64,000 nucleotides of DNA from Lacrimispora xylanolytica (GTDB taxonomy: Bacteria; Bacillota; Clostridia; Lachnospirales; Lachnospiraceae): NCBI RefSeq assembly GCF_026723765.1, contig NZ_CP113524.1:3085001-3149000 (forward strand). Direction: 5' to 3'. Positions 50,251 to 59,013 of this stretch are shown piece by piece; the first letter of the stretch is position 1; every line of letters starts with the position of its first letter. The notes under the pieces are model-generated. The model was not told the DNA's origin and made no database searches. It was given only the letters and a program-made list of their open reading frames with translations. A program made the translations under genes and the position numbers.

Positions 50251-50272
50251 ATGTACTTTTGATGTACTTTAG
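50251..50272. repeat. Two tandem copies of an 11-base unit
   Basis: TGATGTACTTT occurs at 50251-50261 and again at 50262-50272 without a gap, between the AraC terminator and the lysS stop. No function is apparent. Confidence 0.5.
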
Positions 50273-50308
50273 TTCTCAAAATGTCTGTGAATCCCATAAA
50301 CTCTGGAT

Positions 50309-51814
50309 TTATTTATCCAAGCTCTTCATCGTCGGGAACAGTAACACATCCCTGATAGCATAAGAATCTGTAAGCAGCATAACAAAACGGTCGATACCAA
50401 TACCAATACCGCCAGTTGGTGGCATACCAATCATCAGCGCATTAATAAAGTCATCATCCATAGAGTTCGCCTCATCATCACCAGCAGCAAGAAGTGCTTC
50501 CTGTGCCTTGAAACGCTCGATCTGATCCAAAGGATCGTTTAACTCGGAATAAGCATTAGCCATCTCACGCTTTGTGATGAACAGCTCGAAACGCTCGGTG
50601 TACTCTGGGTCTTCTGGCTTTTTCTTGGTCAGCGGGGAGATTTCCACCGGATGATCAATGATAAAGGTAGGCTGAACCAGGTGCTCTTCTACGAACTCTT
50701 CAAATAGAAGGCTTAAGATATCACCTTTCTTATGACGTGCTTCGTAGGATACGTGGTATTTGTCAGCCAGCGCCTTCGCTTCCTCGTCTGTATGAACCTC
50801 TGTAAAATCAATGTCCTTATACTTCTTAAGAGCATCAACCATGGAGATTCTTTCAAAAGGCTTCGATAAGTCGATTTCCACACCATCGTAAGTAACAACA
50901 GCAGTACCAAGTACCTTTAAGGCAACGGAACGGAAGAGATTCTCAACCAGATCCATCATGCCGTGGTAATCAGTATAGGCCTGATATAATTCCATCAGGG
51001 TAAATTCCGGATTGTGTCGGGTATCAACTCCCTCATTACGGAAAACACGTCCGATTTCATAGACACGCTCTAAACCGCCTACGATCAGACGCTTTAAATA
51101 AAGTTCAAGAGAAATACGGAGCTTTACATCCTCATCAAGTGCATTATAGTGGGTTTCAAATGGTCTTGCAGCAGCACCGCCGGCATTGGCTACCAGCATA
51201 GGTGTTTCCACTTCCATAAAGCCCTGGCCATCCAAATGGTCACGAATTGCTTTGATGATCTGGGATCTCTTTACAAAGGTATCTCTTACCTCCGGATTCA
51301 TGATCAGATCCACATATCTCTGTCTGTAACGGATATCTGTATTGGTAAGTCCATGGAACTTTTCAGGAAGAATCTGAAGGCTCTTAGTCAGCAGATCTAC
51401 GCTTTCTGCGTGGATAGAGACCTCGCCTGTTTTCGTGGTAAATGCAGTACCCTTAATTCCAACGATATCACCGATATCCAGCTTTTTGAATTCTTTATAC
51501 TCTTCTTCTCCAATGCTGTCTCTGGCTACATAGGACTGGATATTGCCCTTTAAATCCTGAACATTACAAAAGGCAGCCTTTCCCATAACTCTCTTGGACA
51601 TCAAACGCCCTGCAATCGTTACTTCCTTGCCTTCCCACTGATCGTAATGCTCCTTAATGTCGCTGCTGTGTACAGTGACATCATATTTTGTTACCTGAAA
51701 CGGATCCTTTCCCGCTTCCTGAAGCTCTGCCAGCTTCTCACGGCGAACCTTTAATAAATGGTTTAAATCCTCTTCCACAACCTGATTCTGGTTTTGATTC
51801 TGCTGTTCTGCCAC
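50309..51814 (-). CDS. lysS: Lysyl-tRNA synthetase, class II
   Basis: A 501-residue enzyme that charges tRNA-Lys. An N-terminal OB-fold anticodon-binding domain (about 65-160) precedes the class II core. Motif 2 is [29 protein letters not shown] and motif 3 is [26 protein letters not shown], shown here in parts as [15 protein letters not shown]. Length is normal. The start is GTG 51814, with AAAGGAG about nine bases before it. It follows greA on the same strand by 120 bases, a common order in Firmicutes. I saw no T-box in the leader. Confidence 0.96.
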   Translation of the reverse strand: MAEQQNQNQNQVVEEDLNHLLKVRREKLAELQEAGKDPFQVTKYDVTVHSSDIKEHYDQWEGKEVTIAGRLMSKRVMGKAAFCNVQDLKGNIQSYVARDSIGEEEYKEFKKLDIGDIVGIKGTAFTTKTGEVSIHAESVDLLTKSLQILPEKFHGLTNTDIRYRQRYVDLIMNPEVRDTFVKRSQIIKAIRDHLDGQGFMEVETPMLVANAGGAAARPFETHYNALDEDVKLRISLELYLKRLIVGGLERVYEIGRVFRNEGVDTRHNPEFTLMELYQAYTDYHGMMDLVENLFRSVALKVLGTAVVTYDGVEIDLSKPFERISMVDALKKYKDIDFTEVHTDEEAKALADKYHVSYEARHKKGDILSLLFEEFVEEHLVQPTFIIDHPVEISPLTKKKPEDPEYTERFELFITKREMANAYSELNDPLDQIERFKAQEALLAAGDDEANSMDDDFINALMIGMPPTGGIGIGIDRFVMLLTDSYAIRDVLLFPTMKSLDK

Positions 51815-51934
51815 CTGTTTGCACTCCTTTGTGAACTATAAAATAAGGAAGTTCGATTCGCCTTGCAGCTCCTCGAACAGTTAATTTCCAAAGCTCAGCC
51901 TGCCTCTGATTTAAGTTCGCTAAGCATATATTAC

Positions 51935-52417
51935 TTATGATACTCTCTGGATCTCCAGTACCTTATACTGAATCACACCAGACTGGGTTTCCACCTCTAC
52001 AACGTCTCCCACCTTTTTGCCCATTAACGCCTGGCCAACCGGGGATTCGTTGGAAATCTTATTCTGAAGGCTGTTCGCTTCTGTTGAGCCTACAATCTTG
52101 AATTCCATCTCTTCGTCTTCATCAACATCGTAAACTTTTACCTTACAGCCAATGTTAATCTTATCAAGGTCTATTTCATCTTCCACAACGACTTCTGCAT
52201 TTTTGAGTAATTTTTCCAGTTCTTCTATACGCAGCTCGATGTCTCTTTGTTCATCCTTAGCGGCATCATACTCAGCATTCTCGGATAAGTCGCCTTGTTC
52301 TCTGGCTTCCTTGATCTTCTGGGCAACTTCTTTTCTTTTAACTACCTTTAAGTTCTGAAGCTCATCTTCGTATCTTTTAAGACCTTCGTAGGTTAAAATA
52401 TTTTTCTTATCTACCAT
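51935..52417 (-). CDS. greA: Transcription elongation factor GreA
   Basis: A 160-residue factor that rescues backtracked RNA polymerase by stimulating RNA cleavage. The N-terminal coiled coil holds the acidic tip with [15 protein letters not shown], and the C-terminal FKBP-like domain has [26 protein letters not shown] precedes ATG 52417. It is upstream of lysS. Confidence 0.96.
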   Translation of the reverse strand: MVDKKNILTYEGLKRYEDELQNLKVVKRKEVAQKIKEAREQGDLSENAEYDAAKDEQRDIELRIEELEKLLKNAEVVVEDEIDLDKINIGCKVKVYDVDEDEEMEFKIVGSTEANSLQNKISNESPVGQALMGKKVGDVVEVETQSGVIQYKVLEIQRVS

Positions 52418-52515
52418 GGTTTTCGATTCCTCCTGGTTTCTTACTCGCTCATTCGCATTCCAGATATTATAGCGTAAACATCTGAAAATGTCAAGATTCT
52501 GCTTGGTTTTACTGG

Positions 52516-53484
52516 TTACAATACTAAGATTCTTTCTTCCACAAATCGCCTTAATTCGTCCATGGTTTCTACCTGATTGATATCATTTCTCAATTTGGCA
52601 GAATGAGGAAGTCCTGCGGTATACCATGCCATATGCTTTCGCATCTCACGCATGGCTACATTTTCTCCTTTTTGCTCCATCTGCATACTGCCATGACGCA
52701 GGATCATTTGGCTGATCTCTCCTGCATTCGGCTCCGGGAGCAAGGTTCCTGTTTCCAGATAGTGAAGGGTTCTGGAAAAGATCCAGGGATTTCCTTTTGC
52801 GCCTCTGGCAATCATGATGCCGTCACATCCAGTCTCCTCTAAAAGTGCCTTGGCATCTTCCGGCTTAAAGACATCGCCGTTGCCAATGACCGGAAGGGAG
52901 ATGGCTTCCTTTACTTTACGGATGATATCCCAGTCCGCGGTTCCGGAATAATACTGTTCCCTGGTCCGTCCATGAACAGCTACTGCCGCCACTCCGGAGC
53001 TCTCTGCCATTTTTGCAAACTCAACCGCATTAATATCATCCTCGGCAAAGCCTTTTCTAAACTTAACCGTTACAGGCTTTTTTACTGCTTTTACCATGGA
53101 AGATAAAATGCGCTCCGCCAGCTTTATGTCCTTCATAAGTGCAGAACCTTCTCCATTGTTGACGATTTTGGGAACCGGACAGCCCATATTTACATCTATA
53201 AAGGCAAAAGGACCAGATTCAATCTGGGCCGCCATATCTGCCATAATGGAAGGATCTGACCCAAAAAGCTGAACGCTCACCGGGCCTTCGCCGTCTGCAA
53301 CTTCCATTAATTCTTTTGTGTTTCTGTTTTTATATAAAATCGCTTTGGCGCTGACCATCTCCGTTACTGCCATACCGCAGCCCTGCTCCCTGCATAAAAA
53401 TCGAAATGGCAGGTCTGTAACTCCTGCCATCGGCGCAAGTATCAGGTTATTATCAAGCGTCACATTTCCAATTCTAAGTTTCAC
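52516..53484 (-). CDS. dusB: tRNA-dihydrouridine synthase (DusB type)
   Basis: A 322-residue FMN enzyme that reduces uridines in tRNA to dihydrouridine. Signs are the N-terminal [23 protein letters not shown], the active-site cysteine in [32 protein letters not shown] and VIGNGDVF. The gene starts with GTG 53484, overlapping the stop of the small upstream gene (GTGA), so they are coupled. It precedes greA-lysS on the same strand and probably belongs to the same operon. Confidence 0.94.
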   Translation of the reverse strand: MKLRIGNVTLDNNLILAPMAGVTDLPFRFLCREQGCGMAVTEMVSAKAILYKNRNTKELMEVADGEGPVSVQLFGSDPSIMADMAAQIESGPFAFIDVNMGCPVPKIVNNGEGSALMKDIKLAERILSSMVKAVKKPVTVKFRKGFAEDDINAVEFAKMAESSGVAAVAVHGRTREQYYSGTADWDIIRKVKEAISLPVIGNGDVFKPEDAKALLEETGCDGIMIARGAKGNPWIFSRTLHYLETGTLLPEPNAGEISQMILRHGSMQMEQKGENVAMREMRKHMAWYTAGLPHSAKLRNDINQVETMDELRRFVEERILVL

Positions 53485-53837
53485 TTGTCCATTGCTCCAT
53501 TTTCTAATTCTTCTCCAAGATAAAACACCCGGTAATACATCTCTAAGGCTTCCAGGAGTTCCCTTTTTTCCTTCCGGTACTGCTTTATCTTTAACACGCT
53601 TCCAATTTCATCAAACAGATAATCGCTCTCTTCTGCCGTCACTTTAAACTCCAGTGTGCCATCCTCCGTAAATTCCAGAAGGAGAATACCGCCTACGTCT
53701 TCCGTATAAAGCACGCACATCACTTTTAAATCCTGTTTGATGCTCTCCGGAAGGCTTTGGAATTGCTGGTTAAAATAGAATCTCTGCTCATAGGAATTGG
53801 CACCACACAGCACCACATTGTCTCCATCATGTTCCAT
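53481..53837 (-). CDS. Small conserved-looking protein upstream of dusB, unknown function
   Basis: A 118-residue acidic soluble protein. It has a beta-rich first half (NVVLCGANSYEQRFYFNQQF, VMCVLYTEDVGGILLLEF) and a helical end (IKQYRKEKRELLEALEMYYR). It may be the DUF6145 family known from Lachnospiraceae, but I am not certain. ATG 53837 follows AGGA by six bases; an upstream GTG at 53852 is also in frame. It overlaps dusB by four bases, so it is co-translated with it. Confidence 0.7.
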   Translation of the reverse strand: MEHDGDNVVLCGANSYEQRFYFNQQFQSLPESIKQDLKVMCVLYTEDVGGILLLEFTEDGTLEFKVTAEESDYLFDEIGSVLKIKQYRKEKRELLEALEMYYRVFYLGEELENGAMDK

Positions 53838-53892
53838 CTTTATTCCTGCCACCGCACTTTCTATCTAAAATTCCCTGCATTTTTTCATAAAA

Positions 53893-53939
53893 AAAGCCAG
53901 CAGGGCGTTTCATTTGCTTTACTGGCTTTATATTGTAGC
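53893..53939 (-). terminator. Intrinsic terminator after the LacI-type gene
   Basis: AAAGCCAG (53893-53900) pairs with CTGGCTTT (53932-53939), with a T run next on the minus strand. It separates the regulator from the dusB group. Confidence 0.75.
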
Positions 53940-53962
53940 ATAACGGATATAAAAAGACAAGG

Positions 53963-54970
53963 TTAAAAATCAGTGGTACAGCGTTTAATCAGCTTACAGG
54001 GAATCTTGCTGTCACGGGGGACTTCCTCAACATTTCCGTGTAGGATTTTCATCATATTGCTGATGGTAAGATTGCACAGCTCTTCTACCTTATTATCAAC
54101 AGAGGATAGCTCAGGATCGCTGCAGATGGAAAGGGCGGAATTATTAAATCCGGTTATACAAAGATCCTCTGGTATCTTTAGCAGCTTTGAATTTGCATAT
54201 TTAATCGCCCCGACTGCCAGACCATCGTCAGTCGCCACCACACTGTCAAAGTTTAAATCTCTCCGTTCCAGAAGAATATCCCGCACGGAATGGATCTTGT
54301 TCTTTACATAAAGCTTTAAATCGCCAAGCACGGGAAGTCCATGGCTTTTTAAAGCCGCCTCATATCCTTCCAGCTTCTGGGTCGCACTGTAGGAATGAGA
54401 ATCGCAGAGAAATAGAATCCGTTTTCTTCCTCTTTCAATCATCTGACTGGTTACATCAAAAGTAGCTTTATAGTCATCTCCGTAGGCGCAGTAAACATTT
54501 TCATTATCCAGATAACCATTGATGAGAAAAACAGGAACCGTCTTAGCAGCGTCACGAACATACTGAATCAGGCTGTCACTGTCACCGGAACCTGCATAGA
54601 CAGAGCCTACCATTATAAGTGCATCTATTCTTTTGGCTAAAAGAAGGCTTACATACTTTTCTTTTACAGATTGTTCATATCCAGTACAGCATAAGATGCA
54701 GTCATATCCATGCTCATGCATGCGGCTTTCTAAATGAGCCACTGCCGTGGCCATATAAGCATCTGAAACATCAGGACACATAATTCCAATGGTCTTCATG
54801 GAATCCAGTCCAAGACCTCTGGCAAACACATTGGGAGTATAGCCATTTTCATCCATTATAGCTCTTACTTTATTCTTCGTTTTCTCGCTTACTCGGGGGC
54901 TGTCATTCACCACCCGGGATACCGTAGCAATGGAAACTCCTGCAAGCTGTGCGATATCATAAATATTCAT
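53963..54970 (-). CDS. LacI family transcriptional regulator of hexuronate genes
   Basis: A 335-residue repressor. The DNA-binding headpiece is MNIYDIAQLAGVSIATVSRV, followed by the hinge helix and a periplasmic-binding-protein-like sensor domain (TIGIMCPDVSDAYMATAVAHLE, VVATDDGLAVGAIKYA). ATG 54970 begins at the conserved headpiece and has GAGGGA before it; an upstream in-frame ATG adds ten residues without family support. It is divergent from uxaA-uxaB, and two matching palindromes lie between them, so it very likely represses those genes and itself. The inducer may be a hexuronate or keto-intermediate. Confidence 0.9.
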   Translation of the reverse strand: MNIYDIAQLAGVSIATVSRVVNDSPRVSEKTKNKVRAIMDENGYTPNVFARGLGLDSMKTIGIMCPDVSDAYMATAVAHLESRMHEHGYDCILCCTGYEQSVKEKYVSLLLAKRIDALIMVGSVYAGSGDSDSLIQYVRDAAKTVPVFLINGYLDNENVYCAYGDDYKATFDVTSQMIERGRKRILFLCDSHSYSATQKLEGYEAALKSHGLPVLGDLKLYVKNKIHSVRDILLERRDLNFDSVVATDDGLAVGAIKYANSKLLKIPEDLCITGFNNSALSICSDPELSSVDNKVEELCNLTISNMMKILHGNVEEVPRDSKIPCKLIKRCTTDF

Positions 54971-55037
54971 TGTAGTCCCTCTTAGTATCATAAATTTCAA
55001 TGCGGGTAAGACAGCTTTTGCCGTTTTTGAAAGCCAG

Positions 55038-55051
55038 CGTAAGCGCTTACA
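55038..55051. promoter_or_regulatory. LacI-type operator near the regulator gene
   Basis: CGTAAGCGCTTACA contains a perfect 12-base palindrome with the central CG typical of LacI-family sites. It lies about 70 bases before the regulator's start codon, where it would allow self-control. CcpA is an alternative binder. Confidence 0.7.
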
Positions 55052-55187
55052 CTATTCTCGGTCAATTATACAGGATTATTTCATAGAAAGCAACTGTTAT
55101 TCGGCATTAATATAGGAAATAATTGATATTTTATTTTAAAAAATCGGCTTATCTAAAAGAAAAAATCTTTCTTTCACTCTTTCCCTA

Positions 55188-55216
55188 TTGACTATAAGAT
55201 TAAAATGGTGTATGTT
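55188..55216 (+). promoter_or_regulatory. Predicted promoter of uxaA-uxaB
   Basis: TTGACT (55188-55193) and TATGTT (55211-55216) are 17 bases apart. The operator at 55220-55233 overlaps the predicted transcription start. Confidence 0.65.
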
Positions 55217-55219
55217 TTA

Positions 55220-55233
55220 TGTAAGTACTTACA
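55220..55233. promoter_or_regulatory. LacI-type operator overlapping the uxaA transcription start
   Basis: TGTAAGTACTTACA is a perfect 14-base palindrome sharing both half-sites (GTAAG/CTTAC) with the site at 55038-55051. Its place just after the -10 box fits repression by blocking initiation. Confidence 0.72.
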
Positions 55234-55281
55234 TTGCATGTATTTATTATAAAACCCGTACTAAGAAAGGAAAGGAAGCTT

Positions 55282-56763
55282 ATGCAGGATTTTATCAAAA
55301 TTCATTCCGAAGATAACGTAGCCGTTGCCTTAAAGCCGCTTGCAGCTGGTACTTTCATTGAGACAGGCGATACGGCGGTGACCCTTCTGGAAGATATCCC
55401 TCAGGGTCACAAATTTGCCCTTACCGATATACCTGCCGGCTCATCCGTCATGAAATACGGCTGTGCCATCGGCGCAGCAAAGGAGAATATTGCGGCAGGG
55501 GCCTGGATTCACACACACAATTTAAAAACAGGGTTAGGGGATTTACTTACTTACAGTTACGACAAACAGGATATCAGTCTTGCAAAGACAGAGGACCGCA
55601 CCTTTATGGGATACAGACGGCCTGACGGAAAAGTAGGCGTGCGAAACGAAATCTGGATTATCCCAACGGTTGGTTGTGTCAATAAGATTGCATCTGCCAT
55701 TGAACGTGCATCTCAAAAATATATTACCGGATCCATTGACGAAGTAGCGGCATTCCCACACCCATACGGCTGTTCCCAGATGGGCGATGATCAGGAATAC
55801 ACCAGAACCATTTTAGCAGATTTAATCAACCATCCCAATGCAGGAGGCGTTCTTGTCCTTGGACTTGGCTGTGAAAACAGCAATGTTCAGGAGTTAAAGC
55901 GCTACATCGGGGAATATGATGAGCGCAGGGTCAAATTCCTGGTGGCTCAGGAATCTGAGGATGAGATGGAGGATTCCATGGCTCTCATCGAAGAATTAGC
56001 AGAGTATGCAGGTACGTTCCACAGAGAACCAATCAGCTGCAGCGAGCTGATCATCGGCATGAAGTGCGGCGGCTCTGACGGTTTATCTGGCATTACTGCC
56101 AATCCAACGGTAGGCGCTTTCTCAGATATGCTGGTATCCAAGGGCGGCACCACCATTCTTACTGAGGTTCCCGAGATGTTCGGAGCGGAAACACTCTTGA
56201 TGAACCGTTGTAAAGATGAGGAAACCTTTGAAAAAACAGTAGAGCTCATCAACGACTTTAAAAACTACTTTACCAGCCACAACCAGACCATTTACGAAAA
56301 TCCGTCACCTGGTAATAAAAAAGGCGGTATTTCTACCCTGGAGGACAAATCCTTAGGATGTGTCCAGAAATCAGGCAGTGCTCAAGTGGTGGATGTATTA
56401 AAATACGGAGAACCAGTACAGACAAAGGGCTTAAACTTATTAAGCGCTCCTGGCAATGACCTGGTTGCTTCTACGGCTCTTGCTGCTTCCGGAGCTCATA
56501 TCGTTCTCTTTACCACAGGCCGTGGAACTCCATTTGCATGTCCGGTACCTACGATGAAGATTGCCACCAACACAGCCCTGAGCGAGAAGAAGAATAACTG
56601 GATCGATTTCAACTGCGGTGTTTTAGTAGAAGGCACCGATATGGATACCCTTAAGAACCAGTTTTTTGATTTTGTAATTGAAGTTGCTTCCGGCAAGAAG
56701 GTAAAATCCGAGGAAGCAGGCTTCCACGATATGGCCATCTTCAAACGGGGCGTGACTTTATAA
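55282..56763 (+). CDS. uxaA: Altronate dehydratase
   Basis: A 493-residue iron-dependent dehydratase that turns D-altronate into 2-keto-3-deoxygluconate in galacturonate breakdown. An N-terminal SAF-like domain (about 1-90) precedes the catalytic part with GYRRPDGKVGVRNEIWIIP, HPYGCSQMGDDQEYT and VLVLGLGCENS. KCGGSDGLSGITANPTVG marks the C-terminal domain. ATG 55282 follows AAGGAAAGGAAG. It is the first gene of an operon with uxaB and is probably repressed by the divergent LacI protein. Confidence 0.93.
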   Translation: MQDFIKIHSEDNVAVALKPLAAGTFIETGDTAVTLLEDIPQGHKFALTDIPAGSSVMKYGCAIGAAKENIAAGAWIHTHNLKTGLGDLLTYSYDKQDISLAKTEDRTFMGYRRPDGKVGVRNEIWIIPTVGCVNKIASAIERASQKYITGSIDEVAAFPHPYGCSQMGDDQEYTRTILADLINHPNAGGVLVLGLGCENSNVQELKRYIGEYDERRVKFLVAQESEDEMEDSMALIEELAEYAGTFHREPISCSELIIGMKCGGSDGLSGITANPTVGAFSDMLVSKGGTTILTEVPEMFGAETLLMNRCKDEETFEKTVELINDFKNYFTSHNQTIYENPSPGNKKGGISTLEDKSLGCVQKSGSAQVVDVLKYGEPVQTKGLNLLSAPGNDLVASTALAASGAHIVLFTTGRGTPFACPVPTMKIATNTALSEKKNNWIDFNCGVLVEGTDMDTLKNQFFDFVIEVASGKKVKSEEAGFHDMAIFKRGVTL

Positions 56764-56798
56764 TACTTCATGGATACAGGAAAAGGAGATTAATTCAA

Positions 56799-58286
56799 AT
56801 GGAAAAGTTATGTTATGCAACACTGGAAAAGCAGGGTTATGACGGTTATCTGTTAAAGGATGCGCCAGAGCGTGTTCTGCAGTTTGGCGAAGGAAACTTT
56901 TTAAGAGCTTTCGTGGACTATTTTATTGATATGCTCAACGAGAGAACTGGCTTTAATTCCAAAGTCGTTTTATGTCAGCCTATCGCCCCAGGTCTTGCAG
57001 ATATGATTAACGAGCAGGAGGGACTTTATACCCTCTTCCTCCGTGGATTTGAAAACGGAAAGAAAGTAAATGACAAAAGAGTCATTTCCTGCGTCAGCAG
57101 ATGTTTAAACCCTTATAAGGAATATGATGAGGTTCTTGCCTGTGCAGAAAACCCGGATCTTCGTTACATTGCCTGCAACACAACAGAAGCAGGAATCGCA
57201 TACGATCCTTCCTGCCAGTTTACCGATGTACCTGCTGACAGCTATCCTGGAAAACTGACTCAGTTCTTATATAAAAGATTTGAGAAGTTTGGTAAGGAAG
57301 CCGGCAAAGGTTTCGTTATTCTCTCCTGTGAGCTGATTGACAACAACGGAAAAGAGCTGGAAAAATGCGTATTGCAGTATGCAAAGCAGTGGAACCTGGG
57401 AGAAGAATTTATCAGCTGGATCAAGGCTGAAAACATCTTCTGCTCTACTCTGGTTGACCGTATCGTAACCGGATATCCAAGAAATGAAGCTGCCTCCATC
57501 TGTGAGGAATTAGGCTATCAGGATAATCTGATCAATACAGGGGAAGTCTTTGGCTTCTGGGTCATTGAAGGACCTGAGTCTTTAAAGAAAGAGCTTCCTT
57601 TTGAAGAAGCCGGCCTTCCGGTTATTATCTGCGATGACCACAAGCCATACAAACAGAGAAAGGTACGTATCTTAAACGGTGCTCATACTTCCTTTGTATT
57701 AGGTGCTTACCTGGCTGGTCAGGATATTGTCCGTGACTGTATGGATGACGAAGTGATCTGCGGATTTATGAACAAGACCATCTATGATGAAATCATTCCT
57801 ACTCTCACACTGCCGAAGGAAGAATTATTAAGCTTTGCTGCTTCCGTCACAGAGCGTTTTAAGAATCCATTCATCGATCATGCTCTGCTTGCCATTTCCT
57901 TAAACTCCACTTCCAAGTGGAAAGCAAGAGTTATGCCTTCCTTTAAAGGATATGTAGAGAAAACAGGAGAACTGCCAAAATGTATCACAGCTTCCTTTGC
58001 ATTCTACATCGCCTTCTATCACGGCATGAACTTAACCGAGGATGGCCTGGTCGCTTCCCGTCCGGCAGGGGACGAATATACAGTAAAAGACGATAAGCCG
58101 GTCCTTCAGTTCTTCTATGATCACAAAGATGATGATGCAGAAACTCTGGCTCATGCCGTTTGCAGCAATACTGATTTCTGGGATGAGGATTTAAGCAAGA
58201 TCCCTGGCTTTGAATCAGCTGTAACAGGTTACTTAAAAGCCATTGAAGAAAAAGGTGCTTATGCAGTCATGAAAGACTGTCAGTAA
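56799..58286 (+). CDS. uxaB: Tagaturonate reductase
   Basis: A 495-residue NAD-dependent enzyme of the mannitol dehydrogenase family that reduces D-tagaturonate to D-altronate, the substrate of UxaA. Signs are the N-terminal VLQFGEGNFLRAFVDYFID, STLVDRIVTGYPRNEA, the catalytic-lysine region VRILNGAHTSFVLGAYLAG, and SFAFYIAFYHGM toward the end. AAGGAG precedes the ATG. The uxaC isomerase is not in this window. A hairpin terminator follows. Confidence 0.93.
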   Translation: MEKLCYATLEKQGYDGYLLKDAPERVLQFGEGNFLRAFVDYFIDMLNERTGFNSKVVLCQPIAPGLADMINEQEGLYTLFLRGFENGKKVNDKRVISCVSRCLNPYKEYDEVLACAENPDLRYIACNTTEAGIAYDPSCQFTDVPADSYPGKLTQFLYKRFEKFGKEAGKGFVILSCELIDNNGKELEKCVLQYAKQWNLGEEFISWIKAENIFCSTLVDRIVTGYPRNEAASICEELGYQDNLINTGEVFGFWVIEGPESLKKELPFEEAGLPVIICDDHKPYKQRKVRILNGAHTSFVLGAYLAGQDIVRDCMDDEVICGFMNKTIYDEIIPTLTLPKEELLSFAASVTERFKNPFIDHALLAISLNSTSKWKARVMPSFKGYVEKTGELPKCITASFAFYIAFYHGMNLTEDGLVASRPAGDEYTVKDDKPVLQFFYDHKDDDAETLAHAVCSNTDFWDEDLSKIPGFESAVTGYLKAIEEKGAYAVMKDCQ

Positions 58287-58294
58287 ATAAACCT

Positions 58295-58333
58295 TAAAGG
58301 CCTGTGTATGTTTCATACATGGGCCTTATTTTT
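58295..58333. terminator. Bidirectional terminator between uxaB and the acetyltransferase
   Basis: The arms AAGGCCTGTGTATG (58297-58310) and CATACATGGGCCTT (58314-58327) form a long stem with a three-base loop, one G-U and one bulge-like mismatch. ATTTTT follows on the plus strand. Confidence 0.8.
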
Positions 58334-58338
58334 CTATC

Positions 58339-58866
58339 TTAAATCAATTTTTCATATAGTTTAAACCAATCAAGTCCAGATTCTTCTAATCCCAGGCTTA
58401 CCGTATCAATATACTCAAAACCACACTTTTCATAAAGATGAATGGCTGGAACATTCTCTGTGTAAACATCAAGCCGTAAGGATTCAGTTCCCTCTTCTAT
58501 TCCCAGTTCTTCTGCATACTTTAACAGTTTAAATCCAATTCCCTGATTGAAATAACCTGGATGAACGGTAAACGTATAAACAACTAAAACTTTATCATAG
58601 GATAAATCTTTTTTCCACCTGACGCTTAAATAAGCTTCTTCCGGTTTGTGTCTTAAGATCATGGAGCCAACGATAACGTCTTCTTTTATGGCAACGTATA
58701 GATTGCCCTCTTCGATTCCCCGTATGGCATCATTACGCGTGGGATAGACTCCTTTTTTCCAACCGCAATAATTAATCCCCTTTTCCATATGGTCATTGAT
58801 TGTATCATATAGAATTTCCAGATCATCCGCATCACTCTTTATTCCTTTTCGAATGCTTATGCTCAT
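58339..58866 (-). CDS. GNAT family N-acetyltransferase
   Basis: A 175-residue acetyltransferase. The acetyl-CoA loop is VHPGYFNQGIGFKLLKYAEE (about residues 104-123), preceded by the beta strand YDKVLVVYTFTV and followed by LRLDVYTENVPAIHLYEKCGF, typical of the fold. The substrate is unknown. AGGAGG precedes ATG 58866. It is divergent from the sensor kinase gene and shares no operon. Confidence 0.88.
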   Translation of the reverse strand: MSISIRKGIKSDADDLEILYDTINDHMEKGINYCGWKKGVYPTRNDAIRGIEEGNLYVAIKEDVIVGSMILRHKPEEAYLSVRWKKDLSYDKVLVVYTFTVHPGYFNQGIGFKLLKYAEELGIEEGTESLRLDVYTENVPAIHLYEKCGFEYIDTVSLGLEESGLDWFKLYEKLI

Positions 58867-59013
58867 TGTTTCCTCCTGTTGTACTTGATTTGCCTTATTA
58901 TACCAAAGGATTCTATATGAGACAATATTTCTTAACAGGTATCTTGTATATTCCTTCCCATGCTAATATACTGTTTATAAAATAACTTAACGGCTCATAA
59001 AGGAGAATACGAA

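Larger units (their letters stand above)
54971..55281. other. Divergent control region between the LacI-type gene and uxaA
   Basis: These 311 bases hold two palindromic operators (55038-55051 and 55220-55233) and the uxaA promoter (55188-55216). The middle is AT-rich and otherwise unremarkable. No small gene was recognised. Confidence 0.75.

Noticed and set aside
51815-51934. A possible T-box leader before lysS.
   Set aside because: The spacing to greA is only 120 bases, and neither the T-box bulge sequence nor a specifier stem and terminator pair was seen.
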